DNA of 29,278 bases. Source: Candidatus Moraniibacteriota bacterium (lineage in GTDB: Bacteria > Patescibacteriota > Minisyncoccia > Moranbacterales > UBA2206). The position numbers were made by a program, and so were the translations under genes. The notes beneath the pieces were generated by a model. That model was not told the origin of the DNA. It did not search any database and worked only from the letters and a program-made list of their open reading frames with translations. Each line of letters starts with the position of its first letter. Within the stretch, counting starts at the first letter, position 1. The stretch covers positions 1 through 29,278 of the forward strand of contig JAHFOP010000007.1 of the NCBI GenBank assembly GCA_023261605.1, read 5' to 3'. Shown piece after piece: positions 7,005 to 13,115 of this stretch.

Positions 7005-7778
7005 TTATTTGATAAAAATAACTCCCCCCTGAAAAACCACCGCTACAATAACTGAATTTCCAATGATTTTTTTAACATAATCCAATAGCGATTTGTTCTT
7101 GGCATATTTCATCCTTTTCGGTCCCACGATGGCCAAGACACCTTTTTCACCACTCTTAGTCTTGTACGGTGTCACCACCATCGAACAGTTATCAATGCCC
7201 TTGATCGGATTTTCTTTGCCGATGAAAAATTTTGTTTCTCCGTCTTTCATTTTGAGCAAAATCGTGTTCATGTTTTCATCGATGTAGTCCAACGCTTCCG
7301 CGATGCGACAAAATTCATCGACGTTTTGAAATTCCGGATTGGACAGAAGTTCTTGCATCCCAAAATCACAAAAATCTTTTTCGAGACCCGAAATGACCAG
7401 ATTGCCACTGAGCGACGACAACAGCTTGGCCGTCACGCGGGACAATTGCTTGTTCTGAGCTTTCAGTTTCAACATTTCCGATTGCATTTTTCTTTGCTCG
7501 GCTAGGCTCAATTTTTTGTCGCCCATAATTTCCTCCACAAACAACCGATAACCCTTGTCCGTCGGAATGCGACCGGAGCTGATGTGTGTCTGATAGAGCA
7601 GTCCCGCTTCCTCCAATTCCGCCATGTCATTTCTGATCGTGGCCGGACTGAGCTTGAATCCATATTTGTCCGACAAAATTTTCGAGCCAACCGGAACCGC
7701 CGAAGTGGTATATTCTTCGATGATAGCTGCCAATATTTTCTTGTGTCGGTCGCCGATTTTTTGCATAAAGCTCTGCAT
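7005..7778 (-). CDS. hrcA: Heat-inducible repressor HrcA (short form)
   Basis: HrcA represses chaperone operons by binding CIRCE. The N-terminal winged helix (about 1-75) has DRHKKILAAIIEEY, VGSKILSDKYGFKLSPATIRNDMAELEEAGLL and the wing THISSGRIPTDKGYRLFV. The C-terminal part contains IDNCSMVVTPYKTKSGEKGVLAIVGPKRMKYAK, matching the family's G-x-l-G-i-I-GP-x-RM-x-Y motif. At 257 aa it is clearly shorter than the usual 340 or so, missing much of the middle, as expected in reduced genomes. It is the first gene of the chaperone block, with a CIRCE on its own promoter, implying autoregulation. The expected mRNA start is only about 10 nt upstream of the ATG. Confidence 0.97.
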   Translation of the reverse strand: MQSFMQKIGDRHKKILAAIIEEYTTSAVPVGSKILSDKYGFKLSPATIRNDMAELEEAGLLYQTHISSGRIPTDKGYRLFVEEIMGDKKLSLAEQRKMQSEMLKLKAQNKQLSRVTAKLLSSLSGNLVISGLEKDFCDFGMQELLSNPEFQNVDEFCRIAEALDYIDENMNTILLKMKDGETKFFIGKENPIKGIDNCSMVVTPYKTKSGEKGVLAIVGPKRMKYAKNKSLLDYVKKIIGNSVIVAVVFQGGVIFIK

Positions 7779-7794
7779 TTATGGATATACTACC

Positions 7795-7823
7795 AGTATA
7801 ATACACTCGTTAGCACTCGTCAA
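7795..7823 (-). promoter_or_regulatory. hrcA operon promoter
   Basis: On the minus strand TTGACG (7823-7818), a 17-nt spacer and TATACT (7800-7795). The -35 box lies inside the CIRCE element, the classic arrangement for HrcA repression. Confidence 0.85.
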
Positions 7824-7836
7824 GAGAGAGTGCTAG
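7810..7836. promoter_or_regulatory. CIRCE element (HrcA operator)
   Basis: TTAGCACTC (7810-7818), a 9-nt spacer, GAGTGCTAG (7828-7836). It matches the consensus TTAGCACTC-N9-GAGTGCTAA except for the last base. Confidence 0.97.
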
Positions 7837-7880
7837 TTTCTATTTTAATGTATCTTAAAAAGTTGTCAACACCTGAGTGC

Positions 7881-7908
7881 TTGACAGGGAAAAAAATCGC
7901 GCTAGAAT
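7881..7908 (+). promoter_or_regulatory. Promoter of the 104-aa gene and its leader
   Basis: TTGACA (7881-7886), a 16-nt spacer, TAGAAT (7903-7908). A half-CIRCE GAGTGCTT at 7875-7882 abuts the -35 box, but the matching left half is absent. The start is expected near 7915. Confidence 0.75.
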
Positions 7909-7914
7909 GAAATT

Positions 7915-8129
7915 GTTATGAATATTACACAAACTAAAACAATCCGCTCGGTGCACATGATTATTTCTTTGGTCGCGAAGACCAAGGTCAGCTTTAGTTT
8001 GAGTGAAATGGAGAAATAGGCCAGCAAAAAAAATCATTTCAACCAAACTAAAGCCGATCCCATGATCGGTTTTCAAATTTCTAAGGAGGCAAGTACTTTA
8101 TTATAAACACAGAGAAAAGGAGAGAGATT
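7915..8129 (+). promoter_or_regulatory. Structured, switch-like 5' leader
   Basis: The 215-nt leader has three hairpins. TTTGGTC (7968-7974) pairs with GACCAAG (7980-7986). GCTTTAGTTTG (7991-8001) pairs over 11 bp with CAAACTAAAGC (8044-8054), with an inner GAAATG/CATTTC stem (8005-8010/8035-8040). CCGATC-CCAT-GATCGG (8054-8069) is followed by TTTT. The segment CAAACTAAA also occurs at 7930-7938, so it can compete with 8044-8052 for TTTAGTTTG (7993-8001). An AAGGAGG at 8083-8089 has no start codon at usable distance. This fits an attenuator or riboswitch, or a separate RNA ending at 8073; no known class is recognised. Confidence 0.6.
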
Positions 8130-8444
8130 ATGGGTAATAAACCTATGCTCATGTTTGCAATGGTTGAACGTACTGTATCTGCTGGGCAAAATCAAACTAA
8201 ACAAATTATTGTTGCCGAAAAAATTGGATGTTTATGCCCTGTCGAAGATGGAGCCACTATTGATCGCCACTGCAAAAGCTGCCCTATGCGCGACAATGAT
8301 TATGCAGAGTGTCGTTTCAAAAATGTTCCATTGAAAGACAACGCCAAGCGAAAAAGTGCCCGTGTTGATGTGAGGCAAGATCGAAACGGTTTCACTCTTA
8401 AGCAATATCTTCTTCTAAATGGAAAGCGGAAAAACCAACAATAA
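8130..8444 (+). CDS. 104-aa cysteine-containing protein, unknown
   Basis: The protein has a short N-terminal part, then GCLCPVEDG at residues 33-41 and HCKSCPMRDNDYAECRF near 47-63, i.e. CxC, HCxxC and a further Cys. This could bind a metal. The C-terminal part is basic (KDNAKRKSARVDVRQDR, NGKRKNQQ), consistent with nucleic-acid contact, but this is inference. I do not recognise the family. Start: AAAGGAG lies 7-8 nt before ATG 8130. The unit is monocistronic, with its own promoter at 7881, a long folded leader and a strong terminator at 8483. It is divergent from hrcA, about 350 nt away. Confidence 0.8.
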   Translation: MGNKPMLMFAMVERTVSAGQNQTKQIIVAEKIGCLCPVEDGATIDRHCKSCPMRDNDYAECRFKNVPLKDNAKRKSARVDVRQDRNGFTLKQYLLLNGKRKNQQ

Positions 8445-8482
8445 TGAATCCGGAGACTAAACAATGCGAGACAATGTCCGAC

Positions 8483-8516
8483 GGGGAGTGAAATTTTTCA
8501 CTCCCCTCTTTTTTTA
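8483..8516 (+). terminator. Intrinsic terminator of the 104-aa gene
   Basis: GGGGAGTGAAA (8483-8493) pairs with TTTCACTCCCC (8496-8506), followed by TCTTTTTTT. Confidence 0.93.
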
Positions 8517-8528
8517 TATATTTTTCCA

Positions 8529-8666
8529 TGTCATCCTGAGCGAAGTCCGTACTCGGACGCAGTCGAAGGATCTGCCATGTATTGTTACAAGCTTAACAAT
8601 AATAGGACGGCTAGTGGTAACGCAAAGCAGATTCTTCGACTTCGCTTCGCTTCGCTCAGAATGACA
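8529..8666. repeat. Palindromic MITE/REP-like element
   Basis: The 138-bp element has imperfect terminal inverted repeats: TGTCATCCTGAGCGAAG (8529-8545) against CTTCGCTCAGAATGACA (8650-8666). A second inverted pair lies inside them, GTCGAAGGATCTGC near 8562-8575 against GCAGATTCTTCGAC at 8627-8640. The left arm carries an extra 14 nt with the mini-palindrome GTCCG-TACT-CGGAC; the right arm carries a TTCGC triplication. This TCATCCTGAGCGAAG motif is a recurrent dispersed repeat in many bacterial genomes. No transposase or clear target duplication is seen. Only one copy is in the window. Confidence 0.75.
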
Positions 8667-8671
8667 GAAAT

Positions 8672-8712
8672 AAAAAGAGCCAACACACGATTATTGCCGT
8701 GATTGGCTCTTT
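8672..8712 (-). terminator. Intrinsic terminator of the 127-aa membrane gene
   Basis: On the minus strand AAAGAGCCAA pairs with TTGGCTCTTT, with an inner CACG/CGTG stem, followed by TTTTTATTT. Confidence 0.88.
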
Positions 8713-8736
8713 AAAAAACCCAGCAATGGAAACTAT

Positions 8737-9120
8737 TCATCCCTTAGGATGAAAAAATCCTTTCCTTAACTGTGAAAAAAATATACTGATGACAACTCCT
8801 ATTAAAAAAAAGGTCGGGGTGATAAATCCTTGAAAAAGAATGTGTTTCAGTGCCATCCAATCCATCGGCATCGAAGACAACGACATCCCCATAAGTGCCG
8901 GAATTAACATAGGCAAACCCCCGATTACCATGCCTACGGCGAGTGATATGATCCATCTTATTGGAATACGTAGGATAAATAAATTAATACCAAACATCAG
9001 AGCAATAACCTGCGCCAAGGACACTTCTTCACTACCAAGAAAACCATCAACAGCACCTATCATCACCACTATTGCTATAACATAAGCATTTTTATTTCTT
9101 TGTTTTATTGCTTTTTTCAT
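8737..9120 (-). CDS. 127-aa membrane protein, unknown
   Basis: The protein begins MKKAIKQRNKNAYVIAIVVMIGAVDGF and has four probable membrane segments, near residues 12-30, 36-54, 56-80 and 98-118, with a short basic tail (RKGFFHPKG). No motif is recognised. ATG 9120 is preceded by GGAGG at 9 nt. An in-frame TTG at 9147 also has an SD-like GGGAGG 10 nt upstream, so a 136-aa form is possible. It is expressed from a strong minus promoter at 9261-9289 through a leader with a long hairpin, and ends at its own terminator. Confidence 0.78.
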   Translation of the reverse strand: MKKAIKQRNKNAYVIAIVVMIGAVDGFLGSEEVSLAQVIALMFGINLFILRIPIRWIISLAVGMVIGGLPMLIPALMGMSLSSMPMDWMALKHILFQGFITPTFFLIGVVISIFFSQLRKGFFHPKG

Positions 9121-9159
9121 CTCTGTGCCTCCATTATACTTTTTCAAGTTTATTTTTCC

Positions 9160-9223
9160 TCCCTCATCCGATTTTTATCCCAAATTAGATGACTAACTAA
9201 GGATAAAAACTGGATGAAGGAGA
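9160..9223 (-). promoter_or_regulatory. Long hairpin in the 127-aa gene leader
   Basis: Plus-strand TTTTTATCC (9172-9180) pairs with GGATAAAAA (9200-9208), extended after a mismatch by TCATCC/GGATGA and CTC/GAG-like outer pairs, around an A/T-rich loop. In the mRNA it lies between the promoter and the first SD-like sequence, so it could affect translation or stability. Confidence 0.55.
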
Positions 9224-9254
9224 AATGACCAAATTTTCAAGGTTCTATTGCTGA

Positions 9255-9289
9255 TTGACAATTGTATCATACTTTAAGTATTTTGTCAA
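9255..9289. promoter_or_regulatory. Overlapping divergent promoters with nested palindromes
   Basis: Minus strand: TTGACA (9289-9284), 17 nt, TACAAT (9266-9261), near consensus. Plus strand: TTGACA (9255-9260), 18 nt, TATTTT (9279-9284), weaker. The two share the same 35 bp. TTGACAA/TTGTCAA forms an outer inverted repeat, and ATACTT-AAGTAT an inner one, which could also be an operator. Confidence 0.7.
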
Positions 9290-9306
9290 ATGAATTTTAG
9301 CAAATA

Positions 9307-9340
9307 AATAGGGCGACATTCGTTAGAATATCACCCTATT
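9307..9340 (+). other. Hairpin at start of the plus transcript
   Basis: AATAGGG (9307-9313) pairs with CCCTATT (9334-9340). Inside, GACATTC and GAATATC pair with one mismatch around GTTA. It lies about 15 nt after the expected start of the plus-strand promoter at 9255. Confidence 0.55.
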
Positions 9341-9409
9341 GTCGTACGCTGGTTACATATTTTATATTCAATTATCAAAGATCAAGCAGGAATCACATTC
9401 AAAATTGCG

Positions 9410-9640
9410 TTGCTTTTGCTAAAGAAAAATGATATTTTTTTCTCCAACAAACAATTCGAAATTGTTAATTATCCCGGGTGCAGCGAATGCAACCCTATGT
9501 GCTCTGGAAAAACTGTTCCCCAGTCGCCGTCGCACATAGCCTTAAAGAACAAAAGGAAACGAATGCCGTGCAACTACCCTAACATGCGAAGTCTAGGCTG
9601 TCAATTTGCGGACAAAAGTCTACATCACTCAAAGTGTTAA
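9410..9640 (+). CDS. Possible small cysteine-rich protein
   Basis: An open frame of 76 codons from TTG 9410 contains YPGCSECNPMCSGK, then MPCNYPNMRSLGCQF and a terminal HHSKC, six cysteines in all. The frame is open back to 9308, but has no ATG/GTG start; TTG 9410 is the first usual start and has no good SD, so the true start is unclear. Its stop overlaps the stop of the convergent DUF2769-like gene (TTAA). A plus promoter and hairpin lie upstream. The cysteine pattern and tail-to-tail packing favour a real gene, the missing start argues against. A decayed gene is possible. Confidence 0.4.
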   Translation: MLLLKKNDIFFSNKQFEIVNYPGCSECNPMCSGKTVPQSPSHIALKNKRKRMPCNYPNMRSLGCQFADKSLHHSKC

Positions 9641-9921
9641 TCTTTTTCCAGGCAATAGAAGGTCTGATCCAAATCGTATTTTTTGTGCACTGAGCAACTA
9701 GGGCATTTGCAACCCTTTTTTTCCTTTATGCAGCTGCTTGCTTCAAAAGCACAAAAAAGACTTTCCATATGTGATTCTTTTTCTAATTTTTTTTCAGAGG
9801 CCAGAAAGACTTTGGCCATCTGAGGACCAGCCTTGATCAGACATCCCAAGGGATAACTCGGGCAAAGCTTACAACGGCATTGAATAAGATTCTTTTTGGT
9901 TTTTTCCACTTTTGTAACCAT
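9637..9921 (-). CDS. DUF2769-like cysteine-rich protein
   Basis: This 94-aa protein has the cysteine layout C-x-C-x2-CPSY-x3-GC near residues 15-27 (CRCKLCPSYPLGC), a middle FCAF..SSC pair, then GCKCPSCSVHKKYDLDQTFYCLEKD. The order 'C-x-C-x2-CP-x-Y ... GC-x-CP-x-C-x-V-x-KKY-x-L-x3-YC' resembles the DUF2769 family (unknown function, putative metal binding). It lies 18 nt after the membrane protein at 9940 on the same strand, so the two may be a unit. No SD is evident. Confidence 0.75.
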   Translation of the reverse strand: MVTKVEKTKKNLIQCRCKLCPSYPLGCLIKAGPQMAKVFLASEKKLEKESHMESLFCAFEASSCIKEKKGCKCPSCSVHKKYDLDQTFYCLEKD

Positions 9922-9939
9922 ATATTTTTGTGATTGAAA

Positions 9940-10260
9940 TTACTTTATTAGAGAAATTGTTATTACTAAACCTGCAAGAAAATAATCCAGCTTTTGACTT
10001 TGCGCCAAGCTGATATTTTTTTGAAAAATCTTTTTGACCGCCAATTGCAAAAAAGGCATGTCTTTCGGGAGCCCTCCTGCCATGTTTTGCAATCTGGAAA
10101 TCAAACATCCTCTGAAAACAAACATGTGCAATCTATGCAATGCAACCAAGAGGACAACCACCCAGGGCGACAAGAACAAACCAACCGATATTGCGAAGGA
10201 TATAAAAACAACATGAAACCAAAAAAGGAAAGTATTGACAATATTTTGAGCATAGGTATT
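9940..10260 (-). CDS. 106-aa membrane protein, unknown
   Basis: The protein MNTYAQNIVNTFLFWFHVVFISFAISVGLF... has two N-terminal membrane segments (about 8-30 and 32-50), a conserved-looking amphipathic part HRLHMFVFRGCLISRLQNMAGGLPKDMPFLQLAVKKIF, and a C-terminal membrane segment (LDYFLAGLVITISLI). The conserved-looking His-x2-H ... RGCL-x2-LQ stretch suggests a genuine family, but I cannot name it. ATG 10260 is preceded by GTGAAG; an in-frame ATG at 10293 would add 11 residues. It probably shares a transcript with the DUF2769-like gene. Confidence 0.7.
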   Translation of the reverse strand, partial: NTYAQNIVNTFLFWFHVVFISFAISVGLFLSPWVVVLLVALHRLHMFVFRGCLISRLQNMAGGLPKDMPFLQLAVKKIFQKNISLAQSQKLDYFLAGLVITISLIK

Positions 10261-10263
10261 CAT
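10235..10263 (+). promoter_or_regulatory. Possible promoter of a plus-strand RNA
   Basis: TTGACA (10235-10240), then TATTCA at 10257-10262 (16 nt) as a weak -10. It could drive the RNA described at 10315-10494. Confidence 0.35.
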
Positions 10264-10314
10264 AACTTCACTATAACACAAAAATAATTCCATGACACAT
10301 GGGAAGCAGGGATG

Positions 10315-10494
10315 TTTTCAAGAGGCAGTTGAAATTCTTACCTTATATAAAACAAAAAAATCCACCGCTGAAAGAATCTCGCTTTTTAGCAGTCCAACTT
10401 TTTTACCCACTGTTTGCATATGGTTTTTGGGTTATTTTCCTTAGGCACCTCTATTCTTACACAAAAACAGCCTCTTGAAAAGGCTGCTTTTTTG
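10315..10494 (+). ncRNA. Candidate structured RNA with competing 3' stems
   Basis: TTTTCAAGAGGC (10315-10326) is the exact complement of GCCTCTTGAAAA (10470-10481), joining the ends of a roughly 165-nt region. The right arm is also part of the terminator hairpin CAGCCT-CTTGAAA-AGGCTG (10468-10486), so the two folds exclude each other, as in antitermination. No gene follows on the plus strand, so an independent RNA, or a regulatory region of the minus gene at 9940, are both possible. No known family is recognised. Confidence 0.45.
10468..10494. terminator. Intrinsic terminator
   Basis: CAGCCT (10468-10473) pairs with AGGCTG (10481-10486), followed by CTTTTTT. The A-tract on the other side (five A) would also allow weaker termination on the minus strand. 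Confidence 0.8.
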
Positions 10495-10547
10495 TTGCGC
10501 AAGTGGGACGAAGTCGGAACTTATTCATTGCATAACATGGATCTGAA

Positions 10548-10579
10548 ATAAAAAAGACCGCAACGTTTTGTAGTTGCGG
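10548..10579 (-). terminator. Intrinsic terminator of the 60-aa membrane gene
   Basis: On the minus strand CCGCAAC pairs with GTTGCGG around an 8-nt loop, followed by TCTTTTTTATTT. Confidence 0.9.
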
Positions 10580-10628
10580 GGTTCTGGTGTAAATCTGTAT
10601 GGTTATATCACATTGGCAAATTAAACTT

Positions 10629-10811
10629 TTACGCCATGATATTGTCATATATCCACACAAAAACAAATGCCAATCCAAATATGCATATGAATTCGGTGAT
10701 GTTGCAAGCAGTAGCGCCCATGTATCTTTTTAAAAAGGCGGATACGAATGGGGTTGAATTTCTTACTATTGCATAAAACGCAATAAAAAGAAAGCATTTT
10801 GCTATTTTCAT
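10629..10811 (-). CDS. 60-aa membrane protein, unknown
   Basis: The protein MKIAKCFLFIAFYAIVRNSTPFVSAFLKRYMGATACNITEFICIFGLAFVFVWIYDNIMA has two hydrophobic segments (about 4-16 and 40-56) joined by a basic loop. AAGGAG lies 8 nt before the ATG. The unit has its own promoter (10890-10918), a leader hairpin and a strong terminator, which makes a real gene likely despite its size. Two-helix topology resembles holins or small toxins, but nothing specific supports such a role. Confidence 0.72.
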   Translation of the reverse strand: MKIAKCFLFIAFYAIVRNSTPFVSAFLKRYMGATACNITEFICIFGLAFVFVWIYDNIMA

Positions 10812-10844
10812 GGCCTACTCCTTTTTAAAAAACAGTCGTTTCTG

Positions 10845-10878
10845 GTAATTGAGTTTTGAATAAAACTCGCTAAATTAC
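10845..10878 (-). promoter_or_regulatory. Leader hairpin of the 60-aa membrane gene
   Basis: GTAATT plus GAGTTTT (10845-10857) pair with AAAACTC (10862-10868) and AATTAC (10873-10878), leaving a 4-nt bulge. It sits at the very 5' end of the predicted mRNA, upstream of the SD. Confidence 0.55.
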
Positions 10879-10889
10879 TGTAGTTGTGT

Positions 10890-10918
10890 ATTATGTGCCC
10901 AAAATTAAATTATGTCAA
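10890..10918 (-). promoter_or_regulatory. Promoter of the 60-aa membrane gene
   Basis: On the minus strand TTGACA (10918-10913), 17 nt, CATAAT (10895-10890). Confidence 0.7.
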
Positions 10919-10931
10919 ACACCACACAACC

Positions 10932-10958
10932 AAAAAACAGCCCGATTAAGCTGTTTTA
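10932..10958 (-). terminator. Intrinsic terminator of tRNA-Gln
   Basis: On the minus strand AAAACAGC pairs with GCTGTTTT around TTAATCGG, continuing into TT. Confidence 0.88.
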
Positions 10959-10967
10959 AAATGTAAG

Positions 10968-11039
10968 TTGGAGCGGTAGGATTCGGACCTACGCATGACG
11001 GGATCAGAACCCGTTGCCTTACCACTTGGCTACGCTCCA
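10968..11039 (-). tRNA. tRNA-Gln (anticodon CUG)
   Basis: The acceptor TGGAGCG pairs with CGCTCCA (U1-A72, typical of Gln). The anticodon loop TTCTGAT gives CUG, and the T-stem GTAGG/CCTAC encloses TCCGAAT. The usual T at position 55 is C here. Discriminator A, no encoded CCA. It has a terminator downstream; a promoter-like TTGATT-N17-TATATT lies at about 11084-11112 on the minus strand. Confidence 0.93.
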
Positions 11040-11048
11040 TTGTTTCTT

Positions 11049-11081
11049 CAATAAAAACAAGACTTTTTCAGTCTTGTTTCA
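11049..11081 (-). terminator. Intrinsic terminator after the coiled-coil gene
   Basis: AACAAGACT pairs with AGTCTTGTT around a 5-nt loop, followed on the minus strand by TTTTTATT. Confidence 0.9.
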
Positions 11082-11110
11082 ATATACCGCAACTTTAGCA
11101 AAAAATCAAA

Positions 11111-11359
11111 TCATACTTTCGCCAAGGCAACACCTTCCAATCTAACAACTCTTTTCACACAATCATCTTGCCTCACTACTTTCAAATCTTTTTTCAGCAC
11201 CGATACATCGGCTGAAACAGTCGCTAATTGTTCTCCAAACACTTTAAAATCACCCTTCATTTCTTCTGCAACCACATCAAAATGCCTCTTTATTTCTTCG
11301 GTCTTTGCGTCGAAGCGCTTGCCGATTTCCTCCAATAAATTTTTATTTTCTTCATTCAT
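11111..11359 (-). CDS. 82-aa coiled-coil protein, unknown
   Basis: The protein is mostly charged heptad-like sequence: EENKNLLEEIGKRFDAKTEEIKRHFDVVAEEMKGDFKVFGEQLATVSADVSVLKKDLKVV, ending in a short hydrophobic tail. It looks like a trimeric or dimeric coiled coil of the kind common in reduced genomes. It lies 30 nt after ftsX on the same strand and before a terminator, so it is likely the last gene of the rbr-prfB-ftsE-ftsX transcript. No SD and no functional motif are seen. Confidence 0.72.
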   Translation of the reverse strand: MNEENKNLLEEIGKRFDAKTEEIKRHFDVVAEEMKGDFKVFGEQLATVSADVSVLKKDLKVVRQDDCVKRVVRLEGVALAKV

Positions 11360-11389
11360 AAAGTCATTTTAACATAACAAAAACTATCG

Positions 11390-12310
11390 TCAAATCTTCA
11401 AGTATTTTCGCATAGCGATCCAGCTACTAAAGACTCCCAAGAAAATTCCGGCCAAAAGCTGGATGCCCAAGATGAAAAGGGCTTGAGAAAAATAGAAAGA
11501 CAAAAGACTTTTTGAAAGCACTGCCACGGAGACGTATGAGTCGGCCAACTTCATACTGATCAAAAGAAAAAGAGTTGCCACTAGGGATGACACGATGCCA
11601 TAGATCACGCCTTCAAACAGAAAGGGCAGACGAATGAACATATTCGAGGCGCCCACCAAACGCATCACTTCAATTTCAGGTTTGTGAATGTAGAGCGTGA
11701 TACGGATTGTGTTGAAAATGATCAAAACTGCCACCGCGGCAAAGACCAGCGCCAAAGACACGCCGACTTTTCTCGATTGCTTGATAATGTTATTGAGGCG
11801 GTCAATGATCTCTTTGTTTTTGACATAATTCACCCGACTGACATCATCTTTGAATGAAGCCTTGGCGATATATTCAGTGATATTTTGATATTGACTGGAA
11901 TCATTGGCTCGCACCACCAAAGAGGCCAAAAGCGGATTGCCTCCGATCTCGTCCAGTGATTGCAAAATGACCGGCTCGCCGGCATTATTTTTTTTGAAAT
12001 CCGCCAGTGCTTGCTCTTTGGAGATATATTGCGCCGATTTGACTTCACTATAGCTTTCCAAGTCCGCTTTGGCCGCCATAATCGTGTTTTCGCTGACATC
12101 CGGCTTGAAATAGACGCTGACATTGATGCGCTTCTCAACATTTGTGAGAACCGTACCGGAAACCATCATCATCACCATCATAGCTCCGACCACATACAGT
12201 GACAGTGTGAGCACACTGACTGACGCGATTGACAGCCAACCGTTTCTCCAAAAATTGATCCCACTTTCTTTGATTGTTCTACCAAGAACAAGAAACATTT
12301 TTTTTAACAT
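11390..12310 (-). CDS. ftsX: Cell division protein FtsX
   Basis: This 306-aa permease-like partner of FtsE transmits ATP hydrolysis to extracellular peptidoglycan hydrolases at the division site. Topology: TM1 about 24-46, an extracellular domain (about 47-175) with KRINVSVYFKPDVSENTIMAAK and the motif LQSLDEIGGNPLLASLVV, then three TMs (about 178-200, 225-250, 276-298). The cytoplasmic-side motif KPEIEVMRLVGASNMFIRLPFLFEG between TM2 and TM3 is diagnostic. Its ATG overlaps the last codons and stop of ftsE by 7 nt, so translation is probably coupled. Confidence 0.97.
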   Translation of the reverse strand: MLKKMFLVLGRTIKESGINFWRNGWLSIASVSVLTLSLYVVGAMMVMMMVSGTVLTNVEKRINVSVYFKPDVSENTIMAAKADLESYSEVKSAQYISKEQALADFKKNNAGEPVILQSLDEIGGNPLLASLVVRANDSSQYQNITEYIAKASFKDDVSRVNYVKNKEIIDRLNNIIKQSRKVGVSLALVFAAVAVLIIFNTIRITLYIHKPEIEVMRLVGASNMFIRLPFLFEGVIYGIVSSLVATLFLLISMKLADSYVSVAVLSKSLLSFYFSQALFILGIQLLAGIFLGVFSSWIAMRKYLKI

Positions 12311-13065
12311 ATTCGATATTTACTTTTAGCATCATCGCAAATTATTTTTCCTTTTTCCAAAACAATCACTCTTCGTGCCGCCCGATCCACAATGTCTCGG
12401 TCATGACTGGCCAAAACAATCGTGGTACCAAGATTGTTCACCTTCAAGAGCAAATCGATGATTTCCGCCGAACTTTGTGGGTCCAAATTGCCCGTCGGTT
12501 CATCCGCCACGATCATCAAGGGTTTGTGGATCAGCGCGCGCGCCAACACCACTTTTTGTTGCTCTCCGCCGGACAATTGATGTGGAAATTTCTGCAGCTT
12601 ATCACCCAAACCCACAATGTCCAAGATTTGCGGCACGTCCTCCATGATTTCGTCCGTATGTACGCCGCATGCTTCCAAGGCATAGGCTACATTTTCAAAA
12701 ACAGTCTTTTTGGGCAATAATTTGAAATCTTGAAAAACCATGCCAATCTTGCGGCGGTGATAAGGCAGTTTTCGTTTCTTTATTTGACTCAAAGGTTCAC
12801 CATTGAAATAGACTTCGCCTTCCGTCGCCGTTTCTTCGGCATAGATCAGTTTGAGCAAGGTGGACTTTCCCGCCCCGCTATGTCCGACGAGCGTGACAAA
12901 TTCTCCCGCCTGAATTTCAAAATCAAGATCAGCCAAAGCCGCCGCGTCTCCTTTGAAAGCTTTGGTGACATGATCAAATTTAAGTATGGGGAAAATTTCT
13001 CGCTCCATTGACCCCAATCCTTCTTCTGTGGCAAGTTCAATTTCTTTTTCATTAACTTTCTTCAT
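12304..13065 (-). CDS. ftsE: Cell division ATP-binding protein FtsE
   Basis: This is the ABC-type ATPase of the FtsEX complex, 253 aa. Motifs: Walker A GHSGAGKST, Q-loop MVFQDFKLL, signature LSGGEQQK, Walker B MIVADEPTGNLDP, H-loop LASHD. The start at ATG 13065 (MKKVNEKEIEL...) gives an N-terminal extension of about 30 residues before the usual FtsE start (LKFDHVTKAF); an internal ATG at MEREIF is an alternative. The longer open frame upstream runs into prfB and is not coding here. No SD. Order prfB-ftsE-ftsX. Confidence 0.97.
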   Translation of the reverse strand: MKKVNEKEIELATEEGLGSMEREIFPILKFDHVTKAFKGDAAALADLDFEIQAGEFVTLVGHSGAGKSTLLKLIYAEETATEGEVYFNGEPLSQIKKRKLPYHRRKIGMVFQDFKLLPKKTVFENVAYALEACGVHTDEIMEDVPQILDIVGLGDKLQKFPHQLSGGEQQKVVLARALIHKPLMIVADEPTGNLDPQSSAEIIDLLLKVNNLGTTIVLASHDRDIVDRAARRVIVLEKGKIICDDAKSKYRIC

Positions 13066-13115
13066 TTTATTTTTATTCTTTAAATCTATTTTTGAAATCA
13101 CTTCTATATTATAAA

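Noticed and set aside
8464..8664. 66-codon plus frame
   Set aside because: It is made of a terminator and the palindromic repeat.
10457..10678. 73-codon minus frame
   Set aside because: It spans two terminators and overlaps the 60-aa membrane gene; no SD or protein-like pattern.
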